Part shown: piece by piece, positions 1-9,492 of the stretch | Position numbering within the stretch: position 1 is the stretch's first letter | How the letters are laid out: every line of letters starts with the position of its first letter | From: Gammaproteobacteria bacterium Ga0074134 | GTDB lineage: Bacteria > Pseudomonadota > Gammaproteobacteria > Ga0077554 > Ga007554 | Length of the DNA: 64,000 bases | Assembly (NCBI GenBank): GCA_001464965.1 | Contig: LNEJ01000060.1 | Span: 1 to 64,000 of the forward strand | Direction of reading: 5' to 3' | Position numbers and translations under genes: made by a program | Notes under the pieces: model-generated | What the model saw: only the letters and a program-made list of their open reading frames with translations | The model's database searches: none | What the model was told of the DNA's origin: nothing

Positions 1-211
1 CGATAAGTCGTGTCGCCTTGCGCTTTCAGTCATGGTTCCGCCCTAAGATACGATGCAGTGCGCATTTTATCACTAATCTCGTGACGACACTGTCTAACCA
101 GACCGATACAGAATCGAGGTCTGACAGGTGAGTCTACCCGCTCTCCGTTCAGACTCATTTCTGAATTGGAAAATACTGATGCTGAATGCGGAGGCCGCGG
201 CCTCATTGGGC
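1..211. other. Left edge, no gene recognised
   Basis: I see no convincing coding frame, RNA gene or terminator here. It lies downstream of the DUF3047 gene, which ends at 212 on the minus strand. Confidence 0.5.
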
Positions 212-868
212 TTACTCACTCGACATGAATATGTTGCCATAATAGGCGGTGGCGCTTTGGCCGGAGTTGTCGGTGTCGGACATCACGGCAATGGCGTCGA
301 CATGTGTAACGTCTTTTCCGAGATAGCGCTTCAGGTCTTCGCGCAGGTTGCGCTTATGCGTTACCCAGGTGCCGGCCTTGCTGTTTCCTGAATCAGCGGC
401 AATCATGACAACACTTGATGTGTAGGCATTCGGCCAGGAGGCGTCCGTGGGCCGCTCGGTGCTGGACCAGACGTAATTCAATGCCTGGCTCTTCCAGAAA
501 AGCAGACCGCCGGAGAGGATCACATAAATCCGCGCCGGATAGTCGTCACCTTTTTTGGTGGTTTCGTCGACACCCTTGAGGGTGTTGGCAACCCGCCATG
601 TCCAGTTGATATAGGGCGTTTTCTCCAGGTCCACGTTGATTTTCTTGTGCAGGCCGGAGGCGGCTCCAGTGCTGCGCGCTTCCAGCGCGCGCGCGCCATT
701 GCCTACTTTCACGACCGAATAATTCACCTTTCCCTTGAATTCCTGCTCCTCCCAGCCCGACTTGTCACCCGACGCAAAATTACCCACCGTCACCGTCAGC
801 GGCGCCGCACCTGCCGCAACAGATGTAAACAACGCACCGAGCGCCACCGTGCAACGCAACTTCATCAT
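212..868 (-). CDS. DUF3047 domain protein, exported
   Basis: About 218 residues when started at the MMKLRC methionine. The N-terminus is a signal peptide (MMKLRCTVALGALFTSVAAG, then APLTV), so the protein is probably periplasmic. The body matches my memory of DUF3047: an NWTWRV stretch, a central ARIYVILSGG strand pair, and a conserved end with YYGNIFMSSE. No function is established for this family. It is the last gene of a tight minus-strand series, 13 bp after the nitroreductase stop, so it probably shares that transcript. The same frame is open upstream to 979, but those residues overlap the nitroreductase gene and lack signal-peptide character, so I rejected the longer start. Confidence 0.8.
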   Translation of the reverse strand: MMKLRCTVALGALFTSVAAGAAPLTVTVGNFASGDKSGWEEQEFKGKVNYSVVKVGNGARALEARSTGAASGLHKKINVDLEKTPYINWTWRVANTLKGVDETTKKGDDYPARIYVILSGGLLFWKSQALNYVWSSTERPTDASWPNAYTSSVVMIAADSGNSKAGTWVTHKRNLREDLKRYLGKDVTHVDAIAVMSDTDNSGQSATAYYGNIFMSSE

Positions 869-881
869 AAAAAATACCTTC

Positions 882-1487
882 CTATACCTTAATGGGAATT
901 TCCCAGCCACCTTCAAAAAAATGCTGGCCCAGCGGGTCGCGCGCCCGTTCCGCGAACTCGCGCTCTTTAAGATCGCCATCCAATACGTCGGGCGTGGACG
1001 GATATCCCACGGCTATCATCGCCATGCATTCATATTGTAACGGAATGCCGAATGTTGAACGCACCTTATCGGCATCAAAGCCGCCCATCTGGTGCGCCAT
1101 CAGGCCTGACGCTACGGCTTGCAGGCACAGATTTTCACTGGCGGCACCGGTGTCGTACTGACCCCAGCGGTTTGGTTTGCCGTTTTTATGGAAGACGCTG
1201 CCTGCGGTAGCCAGCAGCAATACGGGCACATTTTTCACCCACTGCTGGTTGAACTCGCCCAGACAGTCAAAGGCCTTCTGCCATGCGGCGGCGTCGGTGT
1301 TTTTATCCCAGACGATAAAGCGCCATGGCTCATCGCCATAGCAGGAAGGCGCCCAGCGCGCGGCTTCAAGCAGGGCGATAATGTCCTTGCGGGCGACGGG
1401 CTTGCCGGCGTCAAAGGCGCGCCCGCTCCAGCGCATGGCGATAAGCTCGTGGATGGGTACGTGGGTTTTTGCGATTTTGTTGTGCAT
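882..1487 (-). CDS. Nitroreductase family protein
   Basis: 201 residues, the usual size for a small FMN-dependent NAD(P)H nitroreductase. Family features visible are the RWSGRAFD segment near residue 20 (the flavin-phosphate-binding Arg-Ser region), EAARWAPSCYGDEPWRF near 42-58, a central SENLCLQAVASGLMAHQMGGF helix-loop, and a C-terminal AMIAVGYP strand. Such enzymes reduce nitroaromatics, quinones or flavins in the cytoplasm. The start is 10 bp after the azoreductase stop, so the two are almost certainly co-transcribed. The substrate cannot be read from the sequence. Confidence 0.9.
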   Translation of the reverse strand: MHNKIAKTHVPIHELIAMRWSGRAFDAGKPVARKDIIALLEAARWAPSCYGDEPWRFIVWDKNTDAAAWQKAFDCLGEFNQQWVKNVPVLLLATAGSVFHKNGKPNRWGQYDTGAASENLCLQAVASGLMAHQMGGFDADKVRSTFGIPLQYECMAMIAVGYPSTPDVLDGDLKEREFAERARDPLGQHFFEGGWEIPIKV

Positions 1488-1497
1488 GATTACTCTT

Positions 1498-2127
1498 TCA
1501 AAAATGTGTTGCTATTGTCGTGGCCATTTCTTTGGCGATCGTCTTGGCGCTTGCCACCACTTCTGGGGCGTAGAGCATCGGCTCGACGAGTATGGAGCGG
1601 ATACTAGTGAAACCGATGAACGCCAACCACAGCTCCATATAACGCTTCTGCAGGTCATAGGCGGCCGCACCGGAACCATCATGATATTCGCCGCCGCGCG
1701 CATAAATTACGGTTATTGGTTTGCCCGTCACCAGCCCCTTGTAACCTTCCGTTGGTGAAAAACTAAAGGCCAGCCCCGGCTGGCTAATCACATCGATGTA
1801 GTGTTTGAGCTTATAGGGAATGCCAAAGTTCCACATCGGCAGGCTGATCAGATATTTGTCGGCAGATCTAAATTGCTCGAACATGTGGACCACGTCGCTC
1901 CATGCCCTGGCTTGCTCTGGTGTGTGTGTTTCGCCATGCAGCACAGCGTATTTTGCATCGAGCACCGTGCCATTGAACTCTGGCAATGCCATATTCCATA
2001 GATCAAGCTTTTCTATCTGATCGTTGGGGTGCGATTTCGCGTAAGCGTCTAAAAATACCTTACTGACTTCGATGGAGGCGGAACGTTCTTTTCTGGGTGA
2101 GGCTTCGATATACAGCAGCTTGGCCAT
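1498..2127 (-). CDS. azoR: FMN-dependent NADH-azoreductase (AzoR type)
   Basis: 209 residues from the start MAKLLYIEASPRKERSAS. That opening is the flavodoxin-like first strand plus the phosphate-binding loop with its SPR-x-Ser motif. The MWNFGIPYKLKHYID segment near residue 100 and the YARGGEY segment near 145 are typical of AzoR, which reduces azo dyes and quinones by two-electron transfer with FMN. An in-frame ATG ten codons upstream would overlap the pirin gene and is less likely. It lies 26 bp after the pirin stop. Its grouping with a nitroreductase, a pirin and an RND pump points to a quinone or electrophile detoxification role (inference). Confidence 0.9.
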   Translation of the reverse strand: MAKLLYIEASPRKERSASIEVSKVFLDAYAKSHPNDQIEKLDLWNMALPEFNGTVLDAKYAVLHGETHTPEQARAWSDVVHMFEQFRSADKYLISLPMWNFGIPYKLKHYIDVISQPGLAFSFSPTEGYKGLVTGKPITVIYARGGEYHDGSGAAAYDLQKRYMELWLAFIGFTSIRSILVEPMLYAPEVVASAKTIAKEMATTIATHF

Positions 2128-2153
2128 GCTCAATGCTCCTTGTGTGCGGGTTA

Positions 2154-2852
2154 TCAATCAAGATCAAACAGCAAGACCTCGGCCTTGCTGTCAGCGGTCA
2201 AAGATATGCCATGCTCATCAATTACACGGGCGCCATCACCTTCGGCCAGCGGCTGGCCGTTGAGCTGCGCCCCGCCACGCGCAATATGCACATACGCCTT
2301 TCGGCCTGCCATCAAGACATGGCTGACGGATTCGCCGGCATAAAGTACGGTTGCGTAAACAGAGGCGTCTTGGTATATCTTGACTGAGCCGTCGCGCCCG
2401 TCCGGCGATGCAATCAGGCGTAACCGCCCGCGTTTGTCAGCCTCGCTAAAGTGCGTCTGTTCGTAACTGGGTGTAACGCCGGTCTGATTCGGGAGAATCC
2501 AGATTTGTAGAAAATGCCCAGGCTCTGTTTTTGATGCATTATATTCGCTGTGGGTGATGCCGGTGCCGGCGCTCATACGCTGCACGTCACCGGGAACGAT
2601 CACCGAGCCATTGCCCATGCTGTCCTCGTGCTCCAGCGCACCTTCCAGCACATAGGTGATGATTTCCATGTCGTTGTGGCCGTGCGTGCCGAAACCCGCG
2701 CCGGGGGTGATGCGGTCGTCGTTGATCACGCGCAGGCTGGAAAATCCCATATGCGCGGGGTCGTAATAACCGGCGAAGGAAAAGGTGTGATAGCTGTCGA
2801 GCCAGCCGTGATTGGCGTGGCCGCGCTCCTGGCTTTTACGCAATATAATCAT
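2154..2852 (-). CDS. Pirin family protein (YhaK/YhhW-like bicupin)
   Basis: About 232 residues from [20 protein letters not shown]; the reverse strand carries GGAG ten bases before this ATG. The N-terminal cupin has [12 protein letters not shown], and the metal-ligand cluster [15 protein letters not shown] gives the His-x-His and Glu ligands typical of pirins. [13 protein letters not shown] follows. Members are quercetinase-like or act as redox sensors; E. coli YhaK is the nearest type I recall. It follows the RND pump by 111 bp and precedes azoR, so it may belong to the same transcript. Confidence 0.9.
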   Translation of the reverse strand: MIILRKSQERGHANHGWLDSYHTFSFAGYYDPAHMGFSSLRVINDDRITPGAGFGTHGHNDMEIITYVLEGALEHEDSMGNGSVIVPGDVQRMSAGTGITHSEYNASKTEPGHFLQIWILPNQTGVTPSYEQTHFSEADKRGRLRLIASPDGRDGSVKIYQDASVYATVLYAGESVSHVLMAGRKAYVHIARGGAQLNGQPLAEGDGARVIDEHGISLTADSKAEVLLFDLD

Positions 2853-2963
2853 GTGCTGCTTTCTCCAGTTATCCAGGAGGCTATCGTAATCCAGTCTCCT
2901 TGCGGTTGATAGCAAATAACTTTGTGCTACTTGTTCAATTTTTATGAATCCACAATCACCCCG

Positions 2964-5900
2964 TTATCCAGGGTAATCCGTGGATGCCGCCGCTGCATCA
3001 GTAGGGAGGGCACGCTTTTTAGCCCAACCTCTTAGCAGCACATAGAACACCGGCGTCAGCAACAGGCCGAAAAAGGTCACGCCCAGCATGCCGGCGAATA
3101 CCGCAATACCCATCGCCTGGCGGATTTCCGCACCCGCGCCGCTTGAGATCACCAGCGGAAACACGCCCATGATGAAGGCCAGTGAGGTCATCAGTATGGG
3201 ACGCAGACGCAGGCGGCAGGCTTCACGGGCGGCGGTCATTGCATCTCTGCCCTGGTCTTCGAGCACCTTGGCGAACTCGACAATGAGGATGGCGTTTTTG
3301 CACGCCAAACCTACCAGCACCACAAAGCCCATTTGCGTAAAGATGTTGTTGTCCTTACCCATGAGCCAAACCCCCACGATAGCCGACAACAGGCCCATCG
3401 GAACAATCAGGATAACCGCCAGAGGCAGCTTCAGGCTTTCATACAGCGCGGAGAGCACCAGAAATACCAGCAGCACGCAGAGCGGAAAGACCAGCATGGT
3501 GGTATTGCCGGCCAGAATTTCCTGGTAGGTAAGATCCGTCCATTCAAAACTGATGCCGTTTGGCAGGTTTTCCCTGGCGAGTTTTTCCATCATGGCCTGC
3601 GCCTGACCGGAACTGACTCCTGGCGCGGGGCCGCCGTTGATATCCGCCGAGGTATAGCCGTTGTAGCGTGACACCCGGTCCGGCCCATAGCCTTGATTTA
3701 TCTTCAGTACCGCGCCAAGCGGCACCATCTCGCCCGCCGCATTGCGCGTCTTTAGCTGGGTGATATCTTCGGCGTGCGAGCGGAAGGGGCCATCCGCCTG
3801 GGCGATGACCTGATAGGTGCGGCCAAAGCGGTTGAAATCGTTCACATACAACGATCCAAGGTAAATCTGCATGGTGTCAAAAACGTCGGTGACTGCCACG
3901 CCCTGGCGCTTGGCTTTGACGCGGTCGATGTCCGCATCGATCTGCGGCACGTTGATCTGGAAGCTTGAAAAAAGACCCGCCAAACTGGGCGTTTGATAGG
4001 CTTTCATCAGCAATCCCTGCGTGGCGCCATAAAGCTCCTCATAGCCCAGGTTGGCACGGTCTTCAATTTGCATCTTGAAGCCGCCGATCGAACCCAGGCC
4101 CATCACCGGCGGGGGTGGAAACGCTGCGGTGAAGGCACCCTGGATGCTGGAGAGTTTCTGGTTCAAGGCGCCAGCAATGGCGAACCCTGACAGGTCGGGT
4201 GTTTGACGCTCGCTAAAATCCTTTAGTCCGAAAAACACCACTCCCGCGCTGGGGCTGTTGGTAAAGCCGATGATCGACAATCCCGGAAAGGCAACAGAGT
4301 CCCGTACTCCGGGTTGCGCAAGGCCTATGTCAGACATTTTGCGAATCACTTCCTCGGTACGCTCCAGCGAAGCCCCATCGGGAAGTTGCGCGAATCCCAC
4401 CAGATATTGTTTGTCCTGGCTGGGCACAAAACCTGCGGGCACCTTGTTAAAGACCACATAGGCTGCACCGATCAGAATCAGGTATACCAGCATGGCGATG
4501 GTCTTGTGCTGGAGGACGCCGCCCACGGTGCGCACGTAGCCGTTCGATGCGCTGGAGAAAGTCCGGTTGAACAGCCTGAACAGCCAGCCGAACAAGAAAT
4601 CAAGCAGCCGCGTCGGACGATCCTTGGGCGCTTTGTGCGATTTCAGCAAGAGCGCGCACAATGCCGGGCTGAGGGTGAGCGAGTTAAAGGCGGAGATAAC
4701 CGTTGCAATGGCAATGGTCAGGGAAAACTGTTTGTAGAATTGCCCCGTCAACCCGCTGACAAAGGCCAGCGGAACGAACACGGCGCACAAGGTCAGCGAG
4801 ATGGCGATGATCGGGCCGCTCACCTCCTGCATGGCCTTGTACGTCGCATCACGCGGGTTCAATCCCAACCCAATGTTGCGCTCGACGTTCTCTACCACCA
4901 CGATGGCATCATCCACCACGATACCGATGGCAAGCACCAGGCCAAACAGGGTCAGGGTGTTGATCGAAAAGCCAAACACCCACAGCAGCGCAAACGTGCC
5001 GATAATCGATACCGGCACAGCGATCAGCGGGATCACCGAGGCGCGCCACGTCTGCAAAAACAGGATCACCACCAGCACCACCAGCGCCACGGCTTCCAGC
5101 AGTGTTTTCACCACCGCCTTGATCGAGTCGCGCACGAACACGGTGGGGTCGTAAACGATCTTGTAATCGACACCCTGCGGAAATCCGCGCTTTAGCTCTG
5201 CCATCGTTTTACGCACATTATCGGACAGCTCCAGCGCATTCGATCCTGGTGCCTGGAAAATGGGGATGGCCACGGCGGATTTATTGTTGAGCAGGCTGCG
5301 CAAGGCATAGCCGCTGGCACCCAGCTCGATGCGTGCCACATCACGCAAACGGGTGGTGGCGCCATCAGGCGTTGCCTTGATGATGATGTCGCCAAACTGT
5401 TCCTCGGTAACGAGTCTGCCTGCGGCGTTGATGCTTAGCTGAAAATCCACGCCCGGAGGGGTGGGCGGGGCGCCGATCACGCCGGCAGCCACCTGCAGGT
5501 TTTGCTCACGAATTGCGGCTACCACATCGCTGGCGGTGAGATTGCGCGCCGCCACTTTTTGTGGGTCGAGCCATACCCGCATCGAATAATCGCCCGCGCC
5601 AAATATAAGCACTTGGCCCACACCCGATACCCGCGCCAGTGCATCCTTCACGTTGAGCAGCGCGTAGTTGCGCAGGTAGATGGCATCATAGCGCTCATCC
5701 GGCGAGAGCAGATGCACCACCATGGTGAGATCGGGTGAACTCTTGACGGTCGTCACGCCAAACTGTCGCACTTCCGCGGGTAGCCTGGGGAGCGCCTGTG
5801 AAACACGGTTTTGCACCTGCACCTGCGCGGTATCGATGTCTGTGCCGAGCTTGAACGTTACCGTCAGCATCATCACGCCATCGGCGTTGGCCTGGGATGA

Positions 5901-6140
5901 CATGTACAGCATATTTTCCACGCCGTTGATCTGCTCCTCCAGCGGCGAAGCGACGGTTTCGGCGATCACCTTGGGATTCGCGCCGGGGTAGGTGGCGCGC
6001 ACCACCACCGAGGGCGGGACAACCTCGGGATATTCGCTCAATGGCAGCTGCGGAATCGCCAGAGCACCCGCCAAGAAAATCAGGATGGACAGCACCGCCG
6101 CAAAGATCGGACGGTCGATAAAGAACCGGGAAAAGTTCAT
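2964..6140 (-). CDS. RND efflux permease, HAE1 family (MexF/OqxB-like)
   Basis: 1058 residues, full length for an inner-membrane RND drug/proton antiporter. The N-terminus MNFSRFFIDRPIFAAVLS and the EYPEVVPPSVVVRATYPGAN segment resemble MexF and OqxB more than AcrB. The proton-relay aspartate pair is in VVDDAIVVVENVERN near residue 405-420, and the partner lysine is in GLACKNAILIVEFAK near 940. Two large periplasmic loops are present. It starts 15 bp after the adaptor stop, forming an adaptor-pump operon. No outer-membrane factor is encoded nearby, so a TolC-type partner must come from elsewhere. The exact substrate is unknown. Confidence 0.95.
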   Translation of the reverse strand: MNFSRFFIDRPIFAAVLSILIFLAGALAIPQLPLSEYPEVVPPSVVVRATYPGANPKVIAETVASPLEEQINGVENMLYMSSQANADGVMMLTVTFKLGTDIDTAQVQVQNRVSQALPRLPAEVRQFGVTTVKSSPDLTMVVHLLSPDERYDAIYLRNYALLNVKDALARVSGVGQVLIFGAGDYSMRVWLDPQKVAARNLTASDVVAAIREQNLQVAAGVIGAPPTPPGVDFQLSINAAGRLVTEEQFGDIIIKATPDGATTRLRDVARIELGASGYALRSLLNNKSAVAIPIFQAPGSNALELSDNVRKTMAELKRGFPQGVDYKIVYDPTVFVRDSIKAVVKTLLEAVALVVLVVILFLQTWRASVIPLIAVPVSIIGTFALLWVFGFSINTLTLFGLVLAIGIVVDDAIVVVENVERNIGLGLNPRDATYKAMQEVSGPIIAISLTLCAVFVPLAFVSGLTGQFYKQFSLTIAIATVISAFNSLTLSPALCALLLKSHKAPKDRPTRLLDFLFGWLFRLFNRTFSSASNGYVRTVGGVLQHKTIAMLVYLILIGAAYVVFNKVPAGFVPSQDKQYLVGFAQLPDGASLERTEEVIRKMSDIGLAQPGVRDSVAFPGLSIIGFTNSPSAGVVFFGLKDFSERQTPDLSGFAIAGALNQKLSSIQGAFTAAFPPPPVMGLGSIGGFKMQIEDRANLGYEELYGATQGLLMKAYQTPSLAGLFSSFQINVPQIDADIDRVKAKRQGVAVTDVFDTMQIYLGSLYVNDFNRFGRTYQVIAQADGPFRSHAEDITQLKTRNAAGEMVPLGAVLKINQGYGPDRVSRYNGYTSADINGGPAPGVSSGQAQAMMEKLARENLPNGISFEWTDLTYQEILAGNTTMLVFPLCVLLVFLVLSALYESLKLPLAVILIVPMGLLSAIVGVWLMGKDNNIFTQMGFVVLVGLACKNAILIVEFAKVLEDQGRDAMTAAREACRLRLRPILMTSLAFIMGVFPLVISSGAGAEIRQAMGIAVFAGMLGVTFFGLLLTPVFYVLLRGWAKKRALPTDAAAASTDYPG

Positions 6141-6155
6141 GGACGTGGTCTCGCG

Positions 6156-7379
6156 CTAGTTATGCTGTGGCTGCGCGGAGTTCGCCTGGCTGTTCCCAGG
6201 CGGCTTTTCCATCGGCACCTTCTGTGGCGTGACGACAGCCCCAGGCTGCACCCTCTGCAATCCATCCACGACAATCACTTCGCCCGCCTTGAGTCCCTCT
6301 CTGACCACTCTCAGGCCATCGGCCACCGGCCCCAGCGTCACCGGGCGATAGTTCACCTTGTTATCCGGCCCGAGTACCATCACAAACTTTTTGCTTTGAT
6401 CCGTACCCACCGCGCGGTCATCAATCAATACCGCGTTATAGCGGCCGCCGCCCAGTTTAATGCGGGCAAACAGTCCCGGCGTGAACAGCCCCTGTTTGTT
6501 GTCGAAAACCGCTCTGATACGAATCGTGCCTGTTGCAGGATCAAGCCGGTTGTCGATGAAGTCCAGGTACCCTTGGTGCGGGTAGCCTTGCTCGTTGCTC
6601 AGCCCCATGGATACCGGGTTGCGGGCTGTCTTTTTCGTTGCTGCGGCGTATTTGAGGTAGGCATGTTCATCGCCTTCAAAGTAGGCGTAAATGGGATCAT
6701 GCGACACCACCGTGGTCAGCACGGTCGCGCCTGCATCACCACCCGTGACAAGATTGCCGGTGGTCACTTCGGCACGCCCGGCGCGGCCACTGATGGGTGA
6801 TGTGACACGGGTATAACTAAGGTTTAGGCGTGCCAGATCAACCGCCGCCTTTGCCGCACGCACGCTCGCTTCCGATTGGTGCTGAGCGCTGGCGCGGTCG
6901 TCGTACTCCTGTTGCGCTATCATCCGCGCCTGGAGTAATTTTTCCGCGCGTGCAAGCTGGCTTTTATCAAGCTCCGCTTGGGCAAGGGAGCGCGCCAGAT
7001 CCGCTTCGGCGCGGTTCAAGTCTGCGCGATAGGGGCCGGGGTCGATAACGAACAGCACCTCACCCTTCTTCACATCCTTGCCCTGCTGGAAAGCGATGCT
7101 GTCGATATACCCCGTCACCCGTGAACGCACCTGTACGCTTTCCACCGCCTCCAGCCGGCCAGAAAACTCATCCGAGTCGGCCACTTGCCGTTCGATCACG
7201 CTGGCAACGCTGACTTGGGGTGGCGGAGGAGGCGGTGGCGCCTGGGTTTCGGGATTACGGCACGCCGAGGTGAACAAGGCCACCGGCAGGAGGAGTAATG
7301 CGCTCGCCCATCGCCTGCTGGGCGCGGCCATCAATACCGGAAAAAGTTTAAAGCCGGATTTCCATGGCAGGATCGTCAT
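6156..7379 (-). CDS. RND periplasmic adaptor (MexE/OqxA-like membrane fusion protein)
   Basis: 407 residues. A second methionine (MAAPSRRWASALLLLPVALF) begins a lipoprotein signal with the lipobox FTSAC near residue 40, so the mature protein is probably anchored to the inner membrane. An all-proline run precedes the first lipoyl half. VRSRVTGYIDSIAFQQGKDV is the lipoyl/barrel-sandwich motif, the AEADLARSLAQAELDKSQLA region forms the helical hairpin, and SPISGRAGRAEV is the second lipoyl half. It bridges the pump and an outer-membrane channel. It is the first gene of the minus-strand operon, divergent from the LysR gene across 95 bp. Confidence 0.93.
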   Translation of the reverse strand: MTILPWKSGFKLFPVLMAAPSRRWASALLLLPVALFTSACRNPETQAPPPPPPPQVSVASVIERQVADSDEFSGRLEAVESVQVRSRVTGYIDSIAFQQGKDVKKGEVLFVIDPGPYRADLNRAEADLARSLAQAELDKSQLARAEKLLQARMIAQQEYDDRASAQHQSEASVRAAKAAVDLARLNLSYTRVTSPISGRAGRAEVTTGNLVTGGDAGATVLTTVVSHDPIYAYFEGDEHAYLKYAAATKKTARNPVSMGLSNEQGYPHQGYLDFIDNRLDPATGTIRIRAVFDNKQGLFTPGLFARIKLGGGRYNAVLIDDRAVGTDQSKKFVMVLGPDNKVNYRPVTLGPVADGLRVVREGLKAGEVIVVDGLQRVQPGAVVTPQKVPMEKPPGNSQANSAQPQHN

Positions 7380-7474
7380 CCAATAATCCTCAATTGTATT
7401 ACACTGGCAAGATTGATATTAGATTGATTCTATCACACCATATTTTTGATACACCCCTTTCGTGGACATAGAAT
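7380..7474. promoter_or_regulatory. Divergent promoter region, efflux operon / lysR
   Basis: This 95-bp AT-rich gap must hold promoters for both directions. It contains GATTGATATTAGATTGATTC, with GATTGAT repeated at an 11-bp step, a plausible binding site for the adjacent LysR regulator. The operator assignment is inferred from the arrangement typical of LysR genes. Confidence 0.5.
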
Positions 7475-8380
7475 ATGCGCCTGACACTCGATGCTCTTTA
7501 TGTGCTGGATGCCATAGCGCGCAAGGGCAGCTTTGCCGCCGCCGCCGAAGAACTGCACCGCGTACCTTCGGCAATCACCTATACCGTGCAGAAGCTGGAG
7601 CAGGACCTGGATATTACGCTATTCGACCGTAGCGGCCACCGCGCTAAATTGACCGTGGCGGGGGAAAAGCTGCTGCAGGATGGCCGCCATTTGCTGCGCG
7701 CCGCAGCCGAGCTTGAACACAGTGTCAGGCGCATAGCGACGGGCTGGGAAGTCGAGCTGACTATTGCCGTCGACGACCTGATACCGCTCACCAGAATCTA
7801 CCCCCTGGTTGCCGCATTTTACGCGGAAAACCACGGCACCCGGCTGCGCATTACCACAGAAGTGTTCGGAGGCACCTGGGACGCGCTGGCGGCGGGGCGC
7901 GCCAGCCTTGCCATTGGGGTGAGCGGCGAAGGCCCGGCGGGCGGCGGTTATGCCACACGCGCGCTGGGCGAGATGGCGTTCGTGTTTGTCGTCACGCCCG
8001 ATCATCCACTGGCCGGCACGTCCGCGCCATTGACCAGCGACGATATCCAGCAATATCGCGCCATCGCCGCCGCCGACAGCTCACGCAACATCCCCCCGCG
8101 CACCTCATACCTGTTATCCGGCCAGGATGTCCTCACCGTGCCGGATATGCGCGCCAAACTGGAGGCGCACCGCATGGGTTTCGGCGTCGGGTTTGTGCCG
8201 CGCACGATGATTAAAGACGATCTTGCGGCCGGGCGCCTGATCATCAAGGAAGTGGCCTGTCCAGTGCCCGAGCCGCGGCTGTTTATCGCCTGGCGCAACA
8301 CTCTGGGGGGGAATGCACTGGCGTGGTTTTTGGAAAAACTGGAAGATCCCGCGTTGCTGGCCGGGCTCCTCGGCGAGTAA
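7475..8380 (+). CDS. LysR-family transcriptional regulator (YhaJ-like)
   Basis: 301 residues with the standard LysR layout. The N-terminal winged helix is RLTLDALYVLDAIARKGSFA, followed by AAEELHRVPSAITYTVQKLE (recognition helix near residues 30-50) and a linker helix. A periplasmic-binding-protein-like effector domain runs from about 90 to 290. The opening residues and overall feel resemble E. coli YhaJ, which in my memory sits beside the pirin gene yhaK and responds to nitroaromatics; the same pairing with a pirin and a nitroreductase is seen here. It is divergent from the efflux operon and probably controls it. The effector is unknown. Confidence 0.9.
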   Translation: MRLTLDALYVLDAIARKGSFAAAAEELHRVPSAITYTVQKLEQDLDITLFDRSGHRAKLTVAGEKLLQDGRHLLRAAAELEHSVRRIATGWEVELTIAVDDLIPLTRIYPLVAAFYAENHGTRLRITTEVFGGTWDALAAGRASLAIGVSGEGPAGGGYATRALGEMAFVFVVTPDHPLAGTSAPLTSDDIQQYRAIAAADSSRNIPPRTSYLLSGQDVLTVPDMRAKLEAHRMGFGVGFVPRTMIKDDLAAGRLIIKEVACPVPEPRLFIAWRNTLGGNALAWFLEKLEDPALLAGLLGE

Positions 8381-8481
8381 CGGCTGCCTGCTGACTTGAG
8401 GACGCCCTGAATAATTCGGCGCCTCCTTGATATGGTAATATGCGATCAAGCAAAAATGATTGGCGCCAGACAGATAGCAAA

Positions 8482-9492
8482 ATGCCTAGAAATTCCATCC
8501 ATGGCCGGTATTGCGCAAGCGTGCTTTTCTGCCTGAATCTACGCGGCATGGCGCTTCTAGCCTCTTTGATTGTTCACCCGGCCGTGGCGTGGACGGCGCA
8601 AGACAGCAAGAGCGCGCCGCCGCCCTCCACCCAGGATATGGTGCTCATCCCCGCCGGTGAATTTATCATGGGCAGCAACAAAACCGACACCAGCGGCAAA
8701 TCCAAGGAGTTTGGCTCCGCAAAACCCTGGTATCTCGACGAGCACCCGCAACGCAAGCTCCGGCTCCCCGCCTTTCTGATCGACAAATACGAAGTCACCA
8801 ATACTCAATATCGCACGTTTGTCATTCAAAACAACTATTGGCTACCAGCGCATTGGGACAAAAACGGTTATCTGCTGACCCGCGAGATCCTCGACAGTGC
8901 AGACGTGAAGAAGCTAAGAAATTTTGTGGCGGAGACGTTGCGGCTGGATATGGATACCCGGACGATGACCAAAGATGCACTGCTGGCGACTATCGAAAAA
9001 CATCAAAAGACCCTGGATAACCTACCTGTCACCAGCGTAACCTGGCCCAATGCGCGCGACTATTGCAAATGGGCGGGCAAACGGCTGCCCACCGAGGCCG
9101 AGTGGGAAAAGGCGGCGCGTGGCGCGGACGGGCGGGAATATCCCTGGGGAAACCAGTGGGATCCCTCTAAACTTAATGCCGGGAGCGCCGATAACTGGGA
9201 AACGGGAGTCGCTCCCGTAGGATCATACCCCTCAGGAAAATCGGCCTATGGCGTCCATGATATGGCAGGCAATGTGATGGAATGGGTGGATGACTGGTAT
9301 CTACCCTATCCTGGCTCACGCCATGAAAGCGCCGGGACTGGCGGAAAGAACAAGGTCGTCAGAGGTGGCGGCTGGGGCGGTGTCGGCCACTACGTCGTCA
9401 GCCATTTTTACCGGGGGGCGTACAGATTTTATTTGGCACCGCATTCGGCATTCGCCGATCTTGGTTTCCGCTGCGCCAAGGATAGGCGCTAA
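8482..9492 (+). CDS. FGE/sulfatase-modifying-factor fold protein, exported, lacks catalytic cysteines
   Basis: About 336 residues. A signal-like segment MALLASLIVHPAVAWTAQ lies near residues 23-40, so the protein is probably periplasmic. The SUMF1 (DUF323) fold is clear: DMVLIPAGEFIMGSN, then DEHPQRKLRLPAFLIDKYEV, RLPTEAEWEKAARGADGREY, VHDMAGNVMEWVDDWY and RGGGWGG. The end FRCAKD is also typical. True formylglycine-generating enzymes carry a cysteine pair after the RGGSW motif; here that stretch reads RGGGWGGVGHYVVSHFYRGA with none, so oxidation of sulfatases is unlikely. ATGs at 8440 and 8548 are alternative starts, and none has a strong ribosome site. The next gene starts directly at its stop. 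Confidence 0.85.
   Translation: MPRNSIHGRYCASVLFCLNLRGMALLASLIVHPAVAWTAQDSKSAPPPSTQDMVLIPAGEFIMGSNKTDTSGKSKEFGSAKPWYLDEHPQRKLRLPAFLIDKYEVTNTQYRTFVIQNNYWLPAHWDKNGYLLTREILDSADVKKLRNFVAETLRLDMDTRTMTKDALLATIEKHQKTLDNLPVTSVTWPNARDYCKWAGKRLPTEAEWEKAARGADGREYPWGNQWDPSKLNAGSADNWETGVAPVGSYPSGKSAYGVHDMAGNVMEWVDDWYLPYPGSRHESAGTGGKNKVVRGGGWGGVGHYVVSHFYRGAYRFYLAPHSAFADLGFRCAKDRR

Noticed and set aside
4314-5195. Long plus-strand frame of 293 codons opposite the RND pump
   Set aside because: It is antisense to a conserved gene, rich in His, Gln and Arg as expected from GC-rich shadow frames.
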